This document shows, piece by piece, positions 17,512 through 26,929 of a stretch of DNA of 64,000 bases (positions within the stretch are counted from its first letter, which is position 1; every line of letters starts with the position of its first letter). Source of the stretch: Lutibacter flavus (GTDB taxonomy: Bacteria > Bacteroidota > Bacteroidia > Flavobacteriales > Flavobacteriaceae). The DNA is taken from positions 131,501-195,500 of the forward strand of contig NZ_FZNX01000003.1 in assembly GCF_900188355.1 (NCBI RefSeq). The letters are read 5' to 3'. The position numbers and the translations under genes are program-made. Below the pieces are notes generated by a model. It worked only from the letters and a program-made list of their open reading frames with translations. It ran no database searches and was not told the origin of the DNA.

Positions 17512-17538
17512 TTTAACAATCAAAATTGCAGAAGTTGT

Positions 17539-17546
17539 TATATTTG
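17539..17546 (+). promoter_or_regulatory. -7 box TATATTTG of accA
   Basis: The TAnnTTTG element ends 23 bp before the accA ATG at 17570. A TTTA lies at 17512 in the -33 region, a partial match only. Confidence 0.55.
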
Positions 17547-17569
17547 TAGTTACATCCAAAATAAAAAAT

Positions 17570-18523
17570 ATGGAATATTTAGATTTTGAATTACCAATTA
17601 AAGAGTTAGAAGAACAACTTGATAAATGCGAATTAATTGGTAAAGAAAGTGATGTTGATATGACTGAAAGTTGTAAAAACATTGAAAAAAAACTGCTAAA
17701 AACTAAAAAAGATATTTATAAAAACTTAACTGCCTGGCAAAGAGTTCAGTTGTCCAGACACCCAAACAGACCATATACTTTAGATCATATTAACTATCTA
17801 ACAAATGGTTCTTTTATGGAATTGCACGGTGATAGAACCGTAAAAGACGATAAAGCAATGATTGGGGGATTAGGTAAAATTGGAGATCAATCATTTATGT
17901 TTATTGGTCAGCAAAAGGGTTATAACACAAAAACTCGTCAATACCGAAACTTTGGAATGTCTAATCCAGAAGGCTATAGAAAAGCGCTACGTTTAATGAA
18001 AATGGCTGAAAAGTTTAGTATTCCAGTAATAACTTTACTTGATACTCCTGGGGCGTACCCTGGCCTTGAAGCTGAAGAACGTGGACAAGGTGAAGCTATT
18101 GCACGAAATATTTTTGAAATGACACGATTAAAAACACCTATTATTACCATAGTAATTGGTGAAGGCGCATCTGGTGGAGCATTAGGAATTGGTGTTGGAG
18201 ACAGAGTATTTATGATGGAAAACACTTGGTATTCTGTTATTTCACCAGAATCTTGTTCATCTATTTTATGGAGAAGTTGGGAGCATAAAGAAGAAGCTGC
18301 TGAAGCCTTAAAACTTACAGCTGAAGATATGAAAAAACAAAAGTTAATAGACGGAATAATAAAAGAGCCTCTTGGTGGTGCTCATTTTGACCGTGAAGGA
18401 GCTTTTAAAGAAGTTGAAAAAACGATCCTGAGTACATTTAAGGAGTTAAAAGATTTAACACCTAAAGATCTCGTAAAAAAGAGAATGGATAAATATGCTG
18501 AAATGGGCGTTTTTAAAGGATAA
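17570..18523 (+). CDS. accA: Acetyl-CoA carboxylase carboxyltransferase subunit alpha
   Basis: AccA and AccD form the carboxyltransferase that moves CO2 from biotin on AccB to acetyl-CoA, making malonyl-CoA for fatty acid synthesis. The 317-residue protein has the usual helical N-terminus (residues 1-45) and [12 protein letters not shown]. The crotonase-fold core includes [53 protein letters not shown] and [14 protein letters not shown]. All family landmarks are present and the length is normal. It has its own -7 box and a strong terminator, so it is monocistronic. Confidence 0.97.
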   Translation: MEYLDFELPIKELEEQLDKCELIGKESDVDMTESCKNIEKKLLKTKKDIYKNLTAWQRVQLSRHPNRPYTLDHINYLTNGSFMELHGDRTVKDDKAMIGGLGKIGDQSFMFIGQQKGYNTKTRQYRNFGMSNPEGYRKALRLMKMAEKFSIPVITLLDTPGAYPGLEAEERGQGEAIARNIFEMTRLKTPIITIVIGEGASGGALGIGVGDRVFMMENTWYSVISPESCSSILWRSWEHKEEAAEALKLTAEDMKKQKLIDGIIKEPLGGAHFDREGAFKEVEKTILSTFKELKDLTPKDLVKKRMDKYAEMGVFKG

Positions 18524-18533
18524 AAAAATAGTT

Positions 18534-18562
18534 AAAACCTCTCAAATTTGAGAGGTTTTTTT
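18534..18562 (+). terminator. Rho-independent terminator after accA
   Basis: A perfect inverted repeat AAAACCTCTCAAA / TTTGAGAGGTTTT starts 11 bp after the accA stop and is followed by a T run. It separates accA from nnr. Confidence 0.88.
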
Positions 18563-18576
18563 ATTAATTTTATTCT

Positions 18577-20133
18577 ATGTTTATTCTAAATTCAAAACAA
18601 ATTTCTGAAGCTGATAAGGCAACCATTTCCATCAATAATATTTCCTCTATTGATTTAATGGAACACGCTGCAACACAATGTTTTAATTGGCTTCATAGTA
18701 GATTACAAGGACAAGGAATTAAAATTCATGTATTTTGTGGTATTGGCAATAATGGTGGAGATGGCTTGGTAATTGCCAGACATCTTTATCAACATGGCTA
18801 TAATGTTAGTTGTTATATTGTAAATTTTAGCGATAAAAGAACTGACGAATTTTTAATAAATTACAATCGTTTAAAAGAATTAGGAGAATGGCCGCCTATA
18901 ATTAAATCTGAAAAAGATTTTCCCAAAGTAGCTTTTGAAGATATCGTTATCGATGCTATTTTTGGAAATGGATTAACAAGAGAACCTGAAGGTTTTACAA
19001 AAAAATTAATTCAGTATATTAATCATACCAGGGTATTTACCTTGGCTATCGATTTCCCTTCTGGGTTGTTTAGTGACGAATCCGTTATAGATACTGGGGC
19101 TGTGATAAAAGCTGGTCATACCCTAACATTTCAAACTCCAAAATTAGCTTTTCTTTTACCTGAAAATAAAGATTTTGTAAATACCTGGGAAGTTATTGAT
19201 ATAGGTTTGGATGAAAATTTTATTAAAAATTTAAATCCTAAATCACACTATATTACAAAAAACGAAATAATACCAATATATAAATCCAGAAACAAATGGT
19301 CTCACAAAGGCACTTATGGTCATTCACTTATAATTGGTGGTAGTTTTGGTAAAATAGGAGCTGTTACTTTAGCAACAAGGGCTGCACTAAAAATTGGCAG
19401 CGGATTGGTTTCTGCTTATCTTCCTAAATGTGGTTATAATATTTTACAAATTTCAGTGCCGGAAGCAATGGTTGAAGTTGACAATGATGCTGCTTTAGAA
19501 TATTATAACTTTAAAACAAAAGCAACTATAATTGGAATTGGACCTGGAATGGGAACTGTTGAGAAAACGGCTCTGGGCTTTGAACTTTTTATTAAAGAAA
19601 ATAAACTTCCACTTGTTATTGATGCAGATGCAATTAATTTGCTTTCAATTAATAAGTCTTTACTAAAATATTTACCAAAAAACACTGTTCTTACACCACA
19701 TCCAAAAGAATTAGAACGCCTTATTGGGTCTTGGAAAAATGATTTTGAGAAACTTGAAAAAATTACTGATTTTTCCAAAGACCATAATGTAATTGTTGTT
19801 TTAAAAGGTGCACATACTATTATAATTAATGAAGATAACAAATATATAAACTCCACAGGCAACCCAGCTCTAGCAACAGCAGGAAGTGGGGATGTTCTAA
19901 CTGGACTTATAACTGGATTAATAGCTCAAGGATACGAGCCTATTAATGCTGCCATTTTAGGTGTTTATTTACATGGTAAAACTGCAGATTTAGCACTTCA
20001 AGAAACTAGCTATGAAACTTTTACTGCATCATCTATTTTAGACTATTTATCTGATGCAATTTTGGATATTTTTAAACAAGATATGGACCAAGAAAAAATT
20101 GAAGATGATGAAGAAGTTGAGGATGGCAATTAA
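18577..20133 (+). CDS. nnr: Bifunctional NAD(P)H-hydrate epimerase / ADP-dependent NAD(P)H-hydrate dehydratase
   Basis: This enzyme repairs the damaged cofactors NADHX and NADPHX. The N-terminal YjeF_N epimerase domain (about 1-215) has VFCGIGNNGGDGLVIARHL and the catalytic-Asp region IDAIFGNGLTREP and LAIDFPSGL. The C-terminal ribokinase-like dehydratase (about 235-505) has SLIIGGSFGKIGAVTLATR, GPGMG, LTPHPKELERL and the catalytic NPALATAGSGDVLTGL. Length of 518 residues is normal for the fused form. The C-terminal tail is very acidic (DQEKIEDDEEVEDGN). It lies between two terminators and is therefore probably transcribed alone. Confidence 0.95.
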   Translation: MFILNSKQISEADKATISINNISSIDLMEHAATQCFNWLHSRLQGQGIKIHVFCGIGNNGGDGLVIARHLYQHGYNVSCYIVNFSDKRTDEFLINYNRLKELGEWPPIIKSEKDFPKVAFEDIVIDAIFGNGLTREPEGFTKKLIQYINHTRVFTLAIDFPSGLFSDESVIDTGAVIKAGHTLTFQTPKLAFLLPENKDFVNTWEVIDIGLDENFIKNLNPKSHYITKNEIIPIYKSRNKWSHKGTYGHSLIIGGSFGKIGAVTLATRAALKIGSGLVSAYLPKCGYNILQISVPEAMVEVDNDAALEYYNFKTKATIIGIGPGMGTVEKTALGFELFIKENKLPLVIDADAINLLSINKSLLKYLPKNTVLTPHPKELERLIGSWKNDFEKLEKITDFSKDHNVIVVLKGAHTIIINEDNKYINSTGNPALATAGSGDVLTGLITGLIAQGYEPINAAILGVYLHGKTADLALQETSYETFTASSILDYLSDAILDIFKQDMDQEKIEDDEEVEDGN

Positions 20134-20148
20134 ATTAATGATTTTTAA

Positions 20149-20193
20149 AGACATAAAAAAAAGTGCTATTAAATAGCACTTTTTTTTATGTCT
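20149..20193. terminator. Bidirectional terminator between nnr and the TlpA-like gene
   Basis: This is a perfect 22-bp inverted repeat with a single central base: the AGTGCTATT core is flanked by eight A on one side and eight T on the other. It can terminate nnr on the plus strand and the TlpA-like pair on the minus strand. Confidence 0.92.
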
Positions 20194-20202
20194 TTATTTA
20201 TT

Positions 20203-21213
20203 CTAAATTCCTAGCTCTAAAAGTAATTCCCTAAGCTCTGGATTAGAAGGTCTATTTGCATTTGCATCAACAATATTTCCTTCTGGATCTAATAAAATAA
20301 ATCGTGGAATAGAATTTATTCCATAAGCAGTTATAAAATCTGATTCAAAATTATTATCTGCAAATAATTGTACTCCTTTAAGATCTAAATCTTTAACCAT
20401 TTTTTTCCAGGTTTCATAAGCATTTAATTTGTCTACAGAAATACTTACAAATTCAATGTTTTTACCATGAAAATCGTTTTCTAAAATTTTTAATGAAGGA
20501 ATCTCATCTTTACAAGGTTTACACCAAGTTGCCCAAACATCTATATAAACATATTTACCTTTTAAGTCAGATAATGAAGTTGTTCCGCCATTAAAATTCT
20601 CATAATTTACAAATTCAGGAGAAGAGGTTCCCTTAGCAAAACGTAACAAATTTTCGTGCACTTTTTCATAATTAGATTCAACATATCTAAAAAACATTTG
20701 ATCATTTCTTGCATCCATTACACCAATAATCGAATCTAAATTTGGAGCATCATCTTTATAACTTTTTAATAAAGATTTGGCTGCTGTTAATTTGGCCTCA
20801 TACTCCTCTTTATCTAATTTAAAATAAGTTTTAGGATTTGCGTCCTCACTAACATAGAACATTCGTTTATTTTCAATAAAACTATTTGTTTCTGCTCCAT
20901 TCCCATTAAATAATGCTCCATCAGAAAGTTTTTCTCCTTTAAAATTCACATTTAAATTATATCCATTCTTTAAAAATAAAGTCAGTCTATCATTCCCATT
21001 TGAAATGGCATAAACCCCATCCAAAACTTTAAGAGTATCAGAAAAACTACCATCTTTAGATACTAAAATTTCTTTAGAGTAGTCTTTTCCTTGAACCAAT
21101 AATTTTTCAACACCTGAAGTTTTCAATTTCCCATTAAGCGTAACAAAATCGTTCTGTTCAGATTTACAAGAAACTATTAAAACTGCTACAAACAGCCATA
21201 TTATTTTTTTCAT
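20203..21213 (-). CDS. TlpA-like thioredoxin lipoprotein with DUF4369-type N-terminus (second of tandem pair)
   Basis: The 336-residue protein starts with a signal peptide ending in lipobox VSC at about residue 16. A beta-rich N-terminal domain follows (FVTLNGKLKTSGVEKLLVQG; DUF4369-like). The C-terminal thioredoxin domain (from about 195) has active site WATWCKPCKDEIPSLK and cis-Pro in GINSIPRFILLDPEG. Such proteins act in the periplasm as disulfide reductases or redox partners and are abundant in Bacteroidota. It lies 21 bp downstream of a longer paralogue, suggesting a duplication within one operon. The CKPC dipeptide differs from the CGPC of its neighbour, which could change redox potential. 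The substrate is unknown. Confidence 0.9.
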   Translation of the reverse strand: MKKIIWLFVAVLIVSCKSEQNDFVTLNGKLKTSGVEKLLVQGKDYSKEILVSKDGSFSDTLKVLDGVYAISNGNDRLTLFLKNGYNLNVNFKGEKLSDGALFNGNGAETNSFIENKRMFYVSEDANPKTYFKLDKEEYEAKLTAAKSLLKSYKDDAPNLDSIIGVMDARNDQMFFRYVESNYEKVHENLLRFAKGTSSPEFVNYENFNGGTTSLSDLKGKYVYIDVWATWCKPCKDEIPSLKILENDFHGKNIEFVSISVDKLNAYETWKKMVKDLDLKGVQLFADNNFESDFITAYGINSIPRFILLDPEGNIVDANANRPSNPELRELLLELGI

Positions 21214-21234
21214 CTATTATTACCTTATTAAATT

Positions 21235-22611
21235 TTAAATATTATTTTCGTTAAACATTTTAATCAATTTTGGGCTAGATGGTCTTGGTGCATTTGCACT
21301 AACAATATTTCCATTAGGATCAATTAAAATAAAGCGAGGAATACCTTTAATTAAATAACCATTAACAAAGTCCGAATCCCAACTTTTATCTGCAAATAAT
21401 TGAATTCCTTTTAACTCATCATCTTCAATCATTTTTTTCCATTTATCATGATCTTTCAAAGCATCAACAGAGACACTTACAAATTCAATGTTTTTCCCAT
21501 GATATTTTGCTTCAACTTCTTTTAAAGCAGGTATTTCAGCTTTACAAGGCCCACACCAAGTTGCCCAAACATCCACATAAACAAACTTCCCTTTCAAATC
21601 ATCTAAAGACGTTGTTCCTCCGGCAAAGTTTTCATATTCTTCAAATTTAGGAGATGGTTGACCCTTAGCAACTGTTTTTAATTTATTATAACTATCTGTA
21701 ATTTCTTTTATGTGCTCCTCATTTGTAGAGTTTTCCATAAACATTTTATAGTAATCCTCTAAATTTTCAGTATATGTTATTCCATATTTTGCATCGTCAT
21801 AAATTAAGTGGTTTTTTATTGTTTGATTTTCTGAATTAATTGCTGCAGATAAAAAGGCTAAATCTTCAGAAATAGAATCCACCTCCATTAATTTTTTTGC
21901 TTCTTTTCTAAAATGACTATTTACAATACTTTTATAACCTTGAGAAAATAAAAAGTCCTCTTCTTTATTAAAATCCGAAACCTGTTCAACATCTTTTAAA
22001 AAATCATCCGAAACTTTAAACCCTTTTTTCTTAGCATAGTGTTCATGATAACGTTCATACCGATTTAAATCTGAAATATAATCATATTCAATATTTCTCA
22101 ATTCTTTTGCTATAAAATCGGCAGGAAGGTCTTGAGCATTCTGTAATAACTGGGATACTGTATTTTTTAATTCTAATCTATTTACTTTATAGTCATTTTC
22201 TTCCTTTTTGTAAATTTCAGTTCCTTCACCAGTTAATTCGGTATATTTTTGAGATTTCAGCCAAATGTAATTTGAAATTTCAGATCCTTTTCCAGAAATT
22301 AAAAGTGTATTTTCAAAATCATTTATATCATAATTAATCCCTAAATTATCTCCATAATTAATATATAATTCGGCCATATTTTTACCGTCATAAAGAATAT
22401 AAGTTCCTTCCTCAGTTGTTAAGGTATCAATAAAACTACCATCTTCTAAAACTTTAACTTCTTTTTTAATACTTCTATCAGTGCTATTTAAAGTAAAACT
22501 ATCAATACTACTATTAGTAATTTTACCTGATAAAATTGCATAATCAATTTTAGCTTCTTCTTTGCAAGAAATAAAGGTTAAAATAGTAATTATCAGGGCG
22601 ATTTTCCTCAT
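21235..22611 (-). CDS. TlpA-like thioredoxin lipoprotein, longer paralogue (first of tandem pair)
   Basis: This 458-residue lipoprotein (signal then lipobox ISC at about residue 16) has an N-terminal DUF4369-like domain (AILSGKITNSSIDSFTLNS) and a long helical linker (about 120-310, rich in Lys and Glu). The C-terminal thioredoxin domain has WATWCGPCKAEIPALK and GIPRFILIDPNGN. The domain order is the same as in the 336-residue neighbour, with about 120 extra residues in the linker. The active site CGPC is the thioredoxin type. It is the first gene of a two-gene minus-strand operon; no promoter was recognised. A role in thiol reduction or cytochrome maturation is possible but not shown. Confidence 0.9.
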   Translation of the reverse strand: MRKIALIITILTFISCKEEAKIDYAILSGKITNSSIDSFTLNSTDRSIKKEVKVLEDGSFIDTLTTEEGTYILYDGKNMAELYINYGDNLGINYDINDFENTLLISGKGSEISNYIWLKSQKYTELTGEGTEIYKKEENDYKVNRLELKNTVSQLLQNAQDLPADFIAKELRNIEYDYISDLNRYERYHEHYAKKKGFKVSDDFLKDVEQVSDFNKEEDFLFSQGYKSIVNSHFRKEAKKLMEVDSISEDLAFLSAAINSENQTIKNHLIYDDAKYGITYTENLEDYYKMFMENSTNEEHIKEITDSYNKLKTVAKGQPSPKFEEYENFAGGTTSLDDLKGKFVYVDVWATWCGPCKAEIPALKEVEAKYHGKNIEFVSVSVDALKDHDKWKKMIEDDELKGIQLFADKSWDSDFVNGYLIKGIPRFILIDPNGNIVSANAPRPSSPKLIKMFNENNI

Positions 22612-22695
22612 GATTTTATGTTGTTTTTGAATTAATCTCTCAAAGATAAAACTATTTATTTAATTTAGTATTCTACAAATTACTTTAACAAATAA

Positions 22696-22727
22696 TTTGC
22701 ATATCTTGTTTGGATTCTTCAATTTTG
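22696..22727 (+). promoter_or_regulatory. Promoter of hutH (TTTG-N20-cAATTTTG)
   Basis: A -33 TTTG at 22696-22699 and a -7 box CAATTTTG at 22720-22727 match the Bacteroidota consensus except for one base. Transcription should start near 22734, so an upstream TTG at 22710 cannot be the start codon. Confidence 0.5.
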
Positions 22728-22745
22728 AATAAGCAAAAATCATAT

Positions 22746-24254
22746 ATGAACAACGTACATTATATAGATCAAAAAATATTAAATTTTGAAATATTACAAG
22801 ACCTAATTTATACAAAAAAGAAATTAGAACTTTCAAATAAAGCTATTGAAAATATTGAAAAATGCCGGAATTATCTAGACCAAAAAATTAAAGAGAATAG
22901 CGCTCCCATTTACGGAATTAATACAGGGTTTGGATCTTTATGTAATGTTAAAATTGACGCTAACAATTTACGTCAATTACAAGAAAATCTGGTAATGAGC
23001 CATGCATGTGGTACTGGTAAAAGAGTTCCTAAAGAAATTGTTAAGCTAATGTTATTGCTTAAAATTCAATCTTTAGGTTATGGTTATTCAGGTGTACAAT
23101 TAGAAACAGTAAAAAGACTTATAGACTTTTATAATAATGATATTATTCCTGTCGTTTTTACTCAGGGCTCTTTAGGAGCATCTGGAGATTTGGCTCCTTT
23201 AGCGCATTTATCTTTACCTCTAATTGGTAAAGGAGAAGTTTATTTTAAAAATAAACGTGTTTCTAGTTCCAAAGTTTTAAAGAAATTTAAATGGAATAAA
23301 ATAGAATTAAAATCTAAAGAAGGTTTAGCACTGTTAAACGGTACACAATTTATGAGTGCATATGGTGTTCAGTTAATTTTAAAATCTTTTAAACTTTCTT
23401 ATTTAGCCGATTTAATTGGGACACTTTCACTAGAAGCATTTGATGGTAGAGTTTCACCTTTTAACAAACAAATTCATGCTATAAGACCTCATAACGGCCA
23501 AATAAAAACCGCCAAACGTATAAATGAATTTTTAGAAGATAGTGAATTAATAAATCAATATAAAGAACATGTACAGGATCCTTATTCATTTAGATGTATG
23601 CCACAAGTTCATGGCGCAAGTAAAGATGCTCTAGAATATTGTAAAAATATTTTTCTAACCGAAATTAATTCTGTAACAGACAATCCAAATATTTTTATTG
23701 AAACTGATGAAATTATATCAGGTGGAAATTTTCACGGACAACCATTAGCATTGGCTTTTGACTTTTTAAGTATTGCAATGGCAGAACTTGGCAGTATTTC
23801 AGAAAGAAGAACATTTCAATTAGTTTCAGGACAACGAAATTTACCTCCATTTTTAGTTAAAAACCCTGGATTAAATAGTGGTTTTATGATTCCACAATAT
23901 ACAGCCGCAAGTATTGTAAGTCAAAATAAACAATTAGCAACACCTGCATCTGTAGATTCAATAGTTTCCAGCAACGGACAGGAAGATCACGTAAGTATGG
24001 GTGCTAATGGAGCAACCAAAGCAAAACAAATTGTAGACAATATAGAAACCATATTAGCAATAGAATTGTTAAACGCTTCACAAGCTTTATATTATAGAAT
24101 ACCAACAAAAACATCTCCTTTTTTAGAGTCGTTTTTAAAAGTTTATAGAAGTGAAATTCCTTTTGTAGAAAATGACATTGTTTTAAGTACAGAAATTAAA
24201 AAAACAGTTTCTTTTATCAACAGTTTAGATATAGATAACGAAGAATTATTTTAA
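22746..24254 (+). CDS. hutH: Histidine ammonia-lyase
   Basis: HutH deaminates histidine to urocanate using an MIO cofactor formed from Ala-Ser-Gly. The sequence has GINTGFGSL near the N-terminus, MSHACGTGK, the MIO motif GSLGASGDLAPLAHLSLPL, GLALLNGTQFMSA, YSFRCMPQVHGA, SVTDNPNIF and NGQEDHVSMGANGA. The ATG at 22746 gives 502 residues, normal for the family. No hutU, hutI or hutG is adjacent, so either the pathway genes are scattered or the enzyme serves another purpose. The MSHA context fits histidine better than tyrosine lyase, whose Bacteroidota form has RSHSSG here. A strong terminator follows immediately. Confidence 0.9.
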   Translation: MNNVHYIDQKILNFEILQDLIYTKKKLELSNKAIENIEKCRNYLDQKIKENSAPIYGINTGFGSLCNVKIDANNLRQLQENLVMSHACGTGKRVPKEIVKLMLLLKIQSLGYGYSGVQLETVKRLIDFYNNDIIPVVFTQGSLGASGDLAPLAHLSLPLIGKGEVYFKNKRVSSSKVLKKFKWNKIELKSKEGLALLNGTQFMSAYGVQLILKSFKLSYLADLIGTLSLEAFDGRVSPFNKQIHAIRPHNGQIKTAKRINEFLEDSELINQYKEHVQDPYSFRCMPQVHGASKDALEYCKNIFLTEINSVTDNPNIFIETDEIISGGNFHGQPLALAFDFLSIAMAELGSISERRTFQLVSGQRNLPPFLVKNPGLNSGFMIPQYTAASIVSQNKQLATPASVDSIVSSNGQEDHVSMGANGATKAKQIVDNIETILAIELLNASQALYYRIPTKTSPFLESFLKVYRSEIPFVENDIVLSTEIKKTVSFINSLDIDNEELF

Positions 24255-24286
24255 ATAAAAAAAGGGTTTTAAACCCTTTTTTTATT
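24254..24286. terminator. Terminator after hutH, also usable for the S9 peptidase gene
   Basis: The inverted repeat AATAAAAAAAGGGTTT / AAACCCTTTTTTTATT has one central base and starts at the hutH stop codon. A/T tracts on both sides make it bidirectional. Confidence 0.88.
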
Positions 24287-24325
24287 GATTAAACTTTTTA
24301 AAAATTATACTATTATTTCTTAATA

Positions 24326-26485
24326 TTATTCTGTAATATTTTCCAAATCAAACATAAATGCATATGTCAAAGCCGTTCGTTTATACCTTTCAAAACGTCC
24401 AGAAGCTCCTCCGTGTCCAGTTTCCATATTACAATCCATAATTAATAAATTATCATCTGTTTTTAATTCCCGAAGTTTTGCAGTCCATTTTGCAGGTTCC
24501 CAATATTGCACCTGACTATCCCAGTAACCAGTTGTTACTAAAATATTAGGGTACTCTTTAGCTTCAACATTATCATAAGGAGAATATGATTTCATATAAT
24601 CATAATATTCTTTAATCTTAGGGTTCCCCCATTCGTCAAATTCAAAAGTAGTTAACGGAATTGTTTCATCTAACATTGTTGAAACAACATCAACAAATGG
24701 TACGGCAGCCACAACACCATTCCATAATTCTGGTTTCATATTTAATATGGCACCCATCAATAATCCACCAGCACTTCCACCATAAGCATACATATGTTCG
24801 CTACTTGTATAACCTTGGCTTACCAAAAATTCACCAACACTAATAAAGTCTGTAAATGTATTTTTCTTTTTTAATAATTTACCCTCTTCATACCAATACC
24901 TTCCCATTTCTTGTCCTCCTCTAATATGAGCAATCGCATAAATAAATCCTCTATCTAATAAACTTAATCTGGTAGAACTAAAAGTGGGTTCAGAACTATT
25001 GCCATAAGAGCCATAAGAATATAGTAATAATGGAGTATTCTCATTTTTATTAATTCCTTTTTTATATACCAATGATACCGGTATTTTTGTTCCATCGTTT
25101 GCTGTGGCAAATAAACGTTCTGATGTATAATTATCTATTGAAAAATTAGGATCAATTACCTCTTGTTGCTTAAGCAATACTTGATCTTTTGTATCCATAT
25201 TTATTTCAAAAGTACTTCTTGGAGTTGTTAATGATGAATAATTATAACGTAAAATTGGAGTATTAAAATCCAAATTTGAAGTTGGATTTGCTAAATAAGC
25301 AGGATCACTAAAATCCAAATAATATTCATCTCCTGCCCATTTTTTAATTCGAATAGCGGTTAAGCCTTTAATTCTTTCGGTAAGTACTAAATAATTTTTA
25401 AAAATATCAAACCCTTCAAATAAAACTGATTCTCTGTGCGGAATAACATCTACCCAATTTTCTTTTGAAGTTTTAGAAATTGGTGTTTTTACTAATTTAA
25501 AATTCTTAGCATTTAAATTTGTTCGGATGTAAAAATTATCTTCAAAGTGATCTACATAATATAATAAATCTTTTTCTCTTGGTTGAATTAGTGTCCAACT
25601 TCCATTAGGATTGTCAGCATCTATATAGCTGTATTCAGTTGAAAGAGTATGATAACTTACTGTCATTATATACTTTTTAGATTTCGATTTAAAAACACCA
25701 CAGCCAAAAGTTTCATCTTTTTCTTCAAAAACTAATACATCTTCAGATTGGTCTGTACCCAAAACATGTTTATAAACTTTGTCAGTTCTTAAAGTAACTG
25801 GGTCTTTTTTAGTGTAAAAAACTGTTTTATTATCGTTTGCCCAGATCGCTCCCCCACTTGTATTGGTAAGAACATCAGGTAATAATTCTCCTGTATTTAA
25901 ATTTTTGAAATAAATTGAATACCTACGTCTTGAAACGGTATCTATTCCATAGGCCAATAAAGTATTGTCTGGGCTTACTGAACGCGTACCAATCCCATAA
26001 TACGAAAAACCTTTTGCCATTTCAGGGCCGTTAAGTAAAATTTCTTCCTCGTCATCATTAATTTTTTTTCTACAATATAATGCATAATCTCCACCCTCCT
26101 CAAATCTCGAATAATATGAATATCCGTTATCATTTACAGGAACGGATTGATCATCTTTTTTTATTCTTCCAACAATTTCATTATATAATTTTTCCTGAAA
26201 CAAGTCAGTATGTTTCATGGCCTCGTTTAAATAAGCATTCTCAGCATTTAAATAATTTAAAACGTCATTTGTTTGATTATCATGAGTTTCAGATTTTTTT
26301 TGTTCATCACTCAAACGCATCCAAAAATAATTATCTATTCTTGTATCACCGTGATTTGTTAATTGTTCTGGTATAATTTTAGCTGTTGGTGCATGTGGTA
26401 TGCTAATTACTGATTTTTCCTCATTTGTTTTACACGAAGATAAAAACACTAAAATTGTAAAAAGAAAATATAATGTATTTTTCAT
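24326..26485 (-). CDS. ptrB: Prolyl oligopeptidase family S9 lipoprotein (oligopeptidase B type)
   Basis: This 719-residue peptidase has a signal with lipobox SSC near residue 18, unlike the cytosolic enterobacterial PtrB. A beta-propeller occupies about residues 75-440 and includes YALYCRKK, GTRSVSPDNTLLAYGID and YTKKDPVTLRTDKVYKH. The C-terminal alpha/beta hydrolase has the nucleophile in YGGSAGGLLMGA (about residue 571), upstream AHIRGGQEMGRYWYEEGK, and the catalytic-His region METGHGGASGRFE. These are oligopeptidase B landmarks, an enzyme cutting after basic residues in short peptides. It is monocistronic and on the opposite strand to hutH, facing it across a shared terminator. Confidence 0.92.
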   Translation of the reverse strand: MKNTLYFLFTILVFLSSCKTNEEKSVISIPHAPTAKIIPEQLTNHGDTRIDNYFWMRLSDEQKKSETHDNQTNDVLNYLNAENAYLNEAMKHTDLFQEKLYNEIVGRIKKDDQSVPVNDNGYSYYSRFEEGGDYALYCRKKINDDEEEILLNGPEMAKGFSYYGIGTRSVSPDNTLLAYGIDTVSRRRYSIYFKNLNTGELLPDVLTNTSGGAIWANDNKTVFYTKKDPVTLRTDKVYKHVLGTDQSEDVLVFEEKDETFGCGVFKSKSKKYIMTVSYHTLSTEYSYIDADNPNGSWTLIQPREKDLLYYVDHFEDNFYIRTNLNAKNFKLVKTPISKTSKENWVDVIPHRESVLFEGFDIFKNYLVLTERIKGLTAIRIKKWAGDEYYLDFSDPAYLANPTSNLDFNTPILRYNYSSLTTPRSTFEINMDTKDQVLLKQQEVIDPNFSIDNYTSERLFATANDGTKIPVSLVYKKGINKNENTPLLLYSYGSYGNSSEPTFSSTRLSLLDRGFIYAIAHIRGGQEMGRYWYEEGKLLKKKNTFTDFISVGEFLVSQGYTSSEHMYAYGGSAGGLLMGAILNMKPELWNGVVAAVPFVDVVSTMLDETIPLTTFEFDEWGNPKIKEYYDYMKSYSPYDNVEAKEYPNILVTTGYWDSQVQYWEPAKWTAKLRELKTDDNLLIMDCNMETGHGGASGRFERYKRTALTYAFMFDLENITE

Positions 26486-26578
26486 AATTTATTTAAGTTA
26501 AAATTTCAATTTAACTAAAGTAGTGAAAAAAAATGAGGGAATAATTTTAAACTATATTTTACCCTTAATAATAACTAA

Positions 26579-26606
26579 AAAAGCGATAGGTATGCCTATC
26601 GCTTTT
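26579..26606. terminator. Terminator downstream of the 37-codon gene
   Basis: The stem AAAAGCGATAGG / CCTATCGCTTTT has a TATG loop. It ends the small minus-strand transcription unit at 26643-26756 and isolates it from the S9 peptidase gene. Confidence 0.85.
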
Positions 26607-26642
26607 AATTCAAACAATTTGTAATGATATTTGTGTCTACTC

Positions 26643-26756
26643 TTATATACCGAATCTTCTTTTACTATTCCATGTTATACTTTTAGCATTCTTAAAATCG
26701 ACTGCTGTCATTCTTTTTTTCTTGTCCTGAATTTTTACTTTTTTGATAATTTTCAT
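26643..26756 (-). CDS. Small, highly basic 37-residue protein with its own promoter and terminator
   Basis: Minus-strand translation from ATG 26756 gives MKIIKKVKIQDKKKRM, then a middle part TAVDFKNAKSITWN and the end SKRRFGI, followed by TAA. About a third of the residues are Lys or Arg. I do not recognise a family. The case that it is real rests on context: a consensus promoter (TTTG-N19-TAATTTTG) 32 bp upstream of the ATG and a strong rho-independent hairpin 37 bp after the stop, with nothing else in the unit. It could bind nucleic acid or ribosomes, or the transcript could be a small RNA whose open frame is incidental. Confidence 0.6.
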   Translation of the reverse strand: MKIIKKVKIQDKKKRMTAVDFKNAKSITWNSKRRFGI

Positions 26757-26787
26757 ATCGTGTTTTTTTTAGTAGTTATTTATTGTA

Positions 26788-26818
26788 CAAAATTACGATA
26801 TATTTAATATGTGGCAAA
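26788..26818 (-). promoter_or_regulatory. Consensus Bacteroidota promoter of the 37-codon gene
   Basis: On the minus strand a -33 TTTG (26815-26818) is separated by exactly 19 bp from -7 TAATTTTG (26788-26795). This is among the closest consensus matches seen in the window. Confidence 0.75.
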
Positions 26819-26929
26819 ATAATTATTACATATTTTGTAATTTTTTAACATAATAAGACATCATAATTAAATTATCCACAAAGTATGAAATATTAGCTTA
26901 GAATATGTTTAACAAATACAATTGTCACT

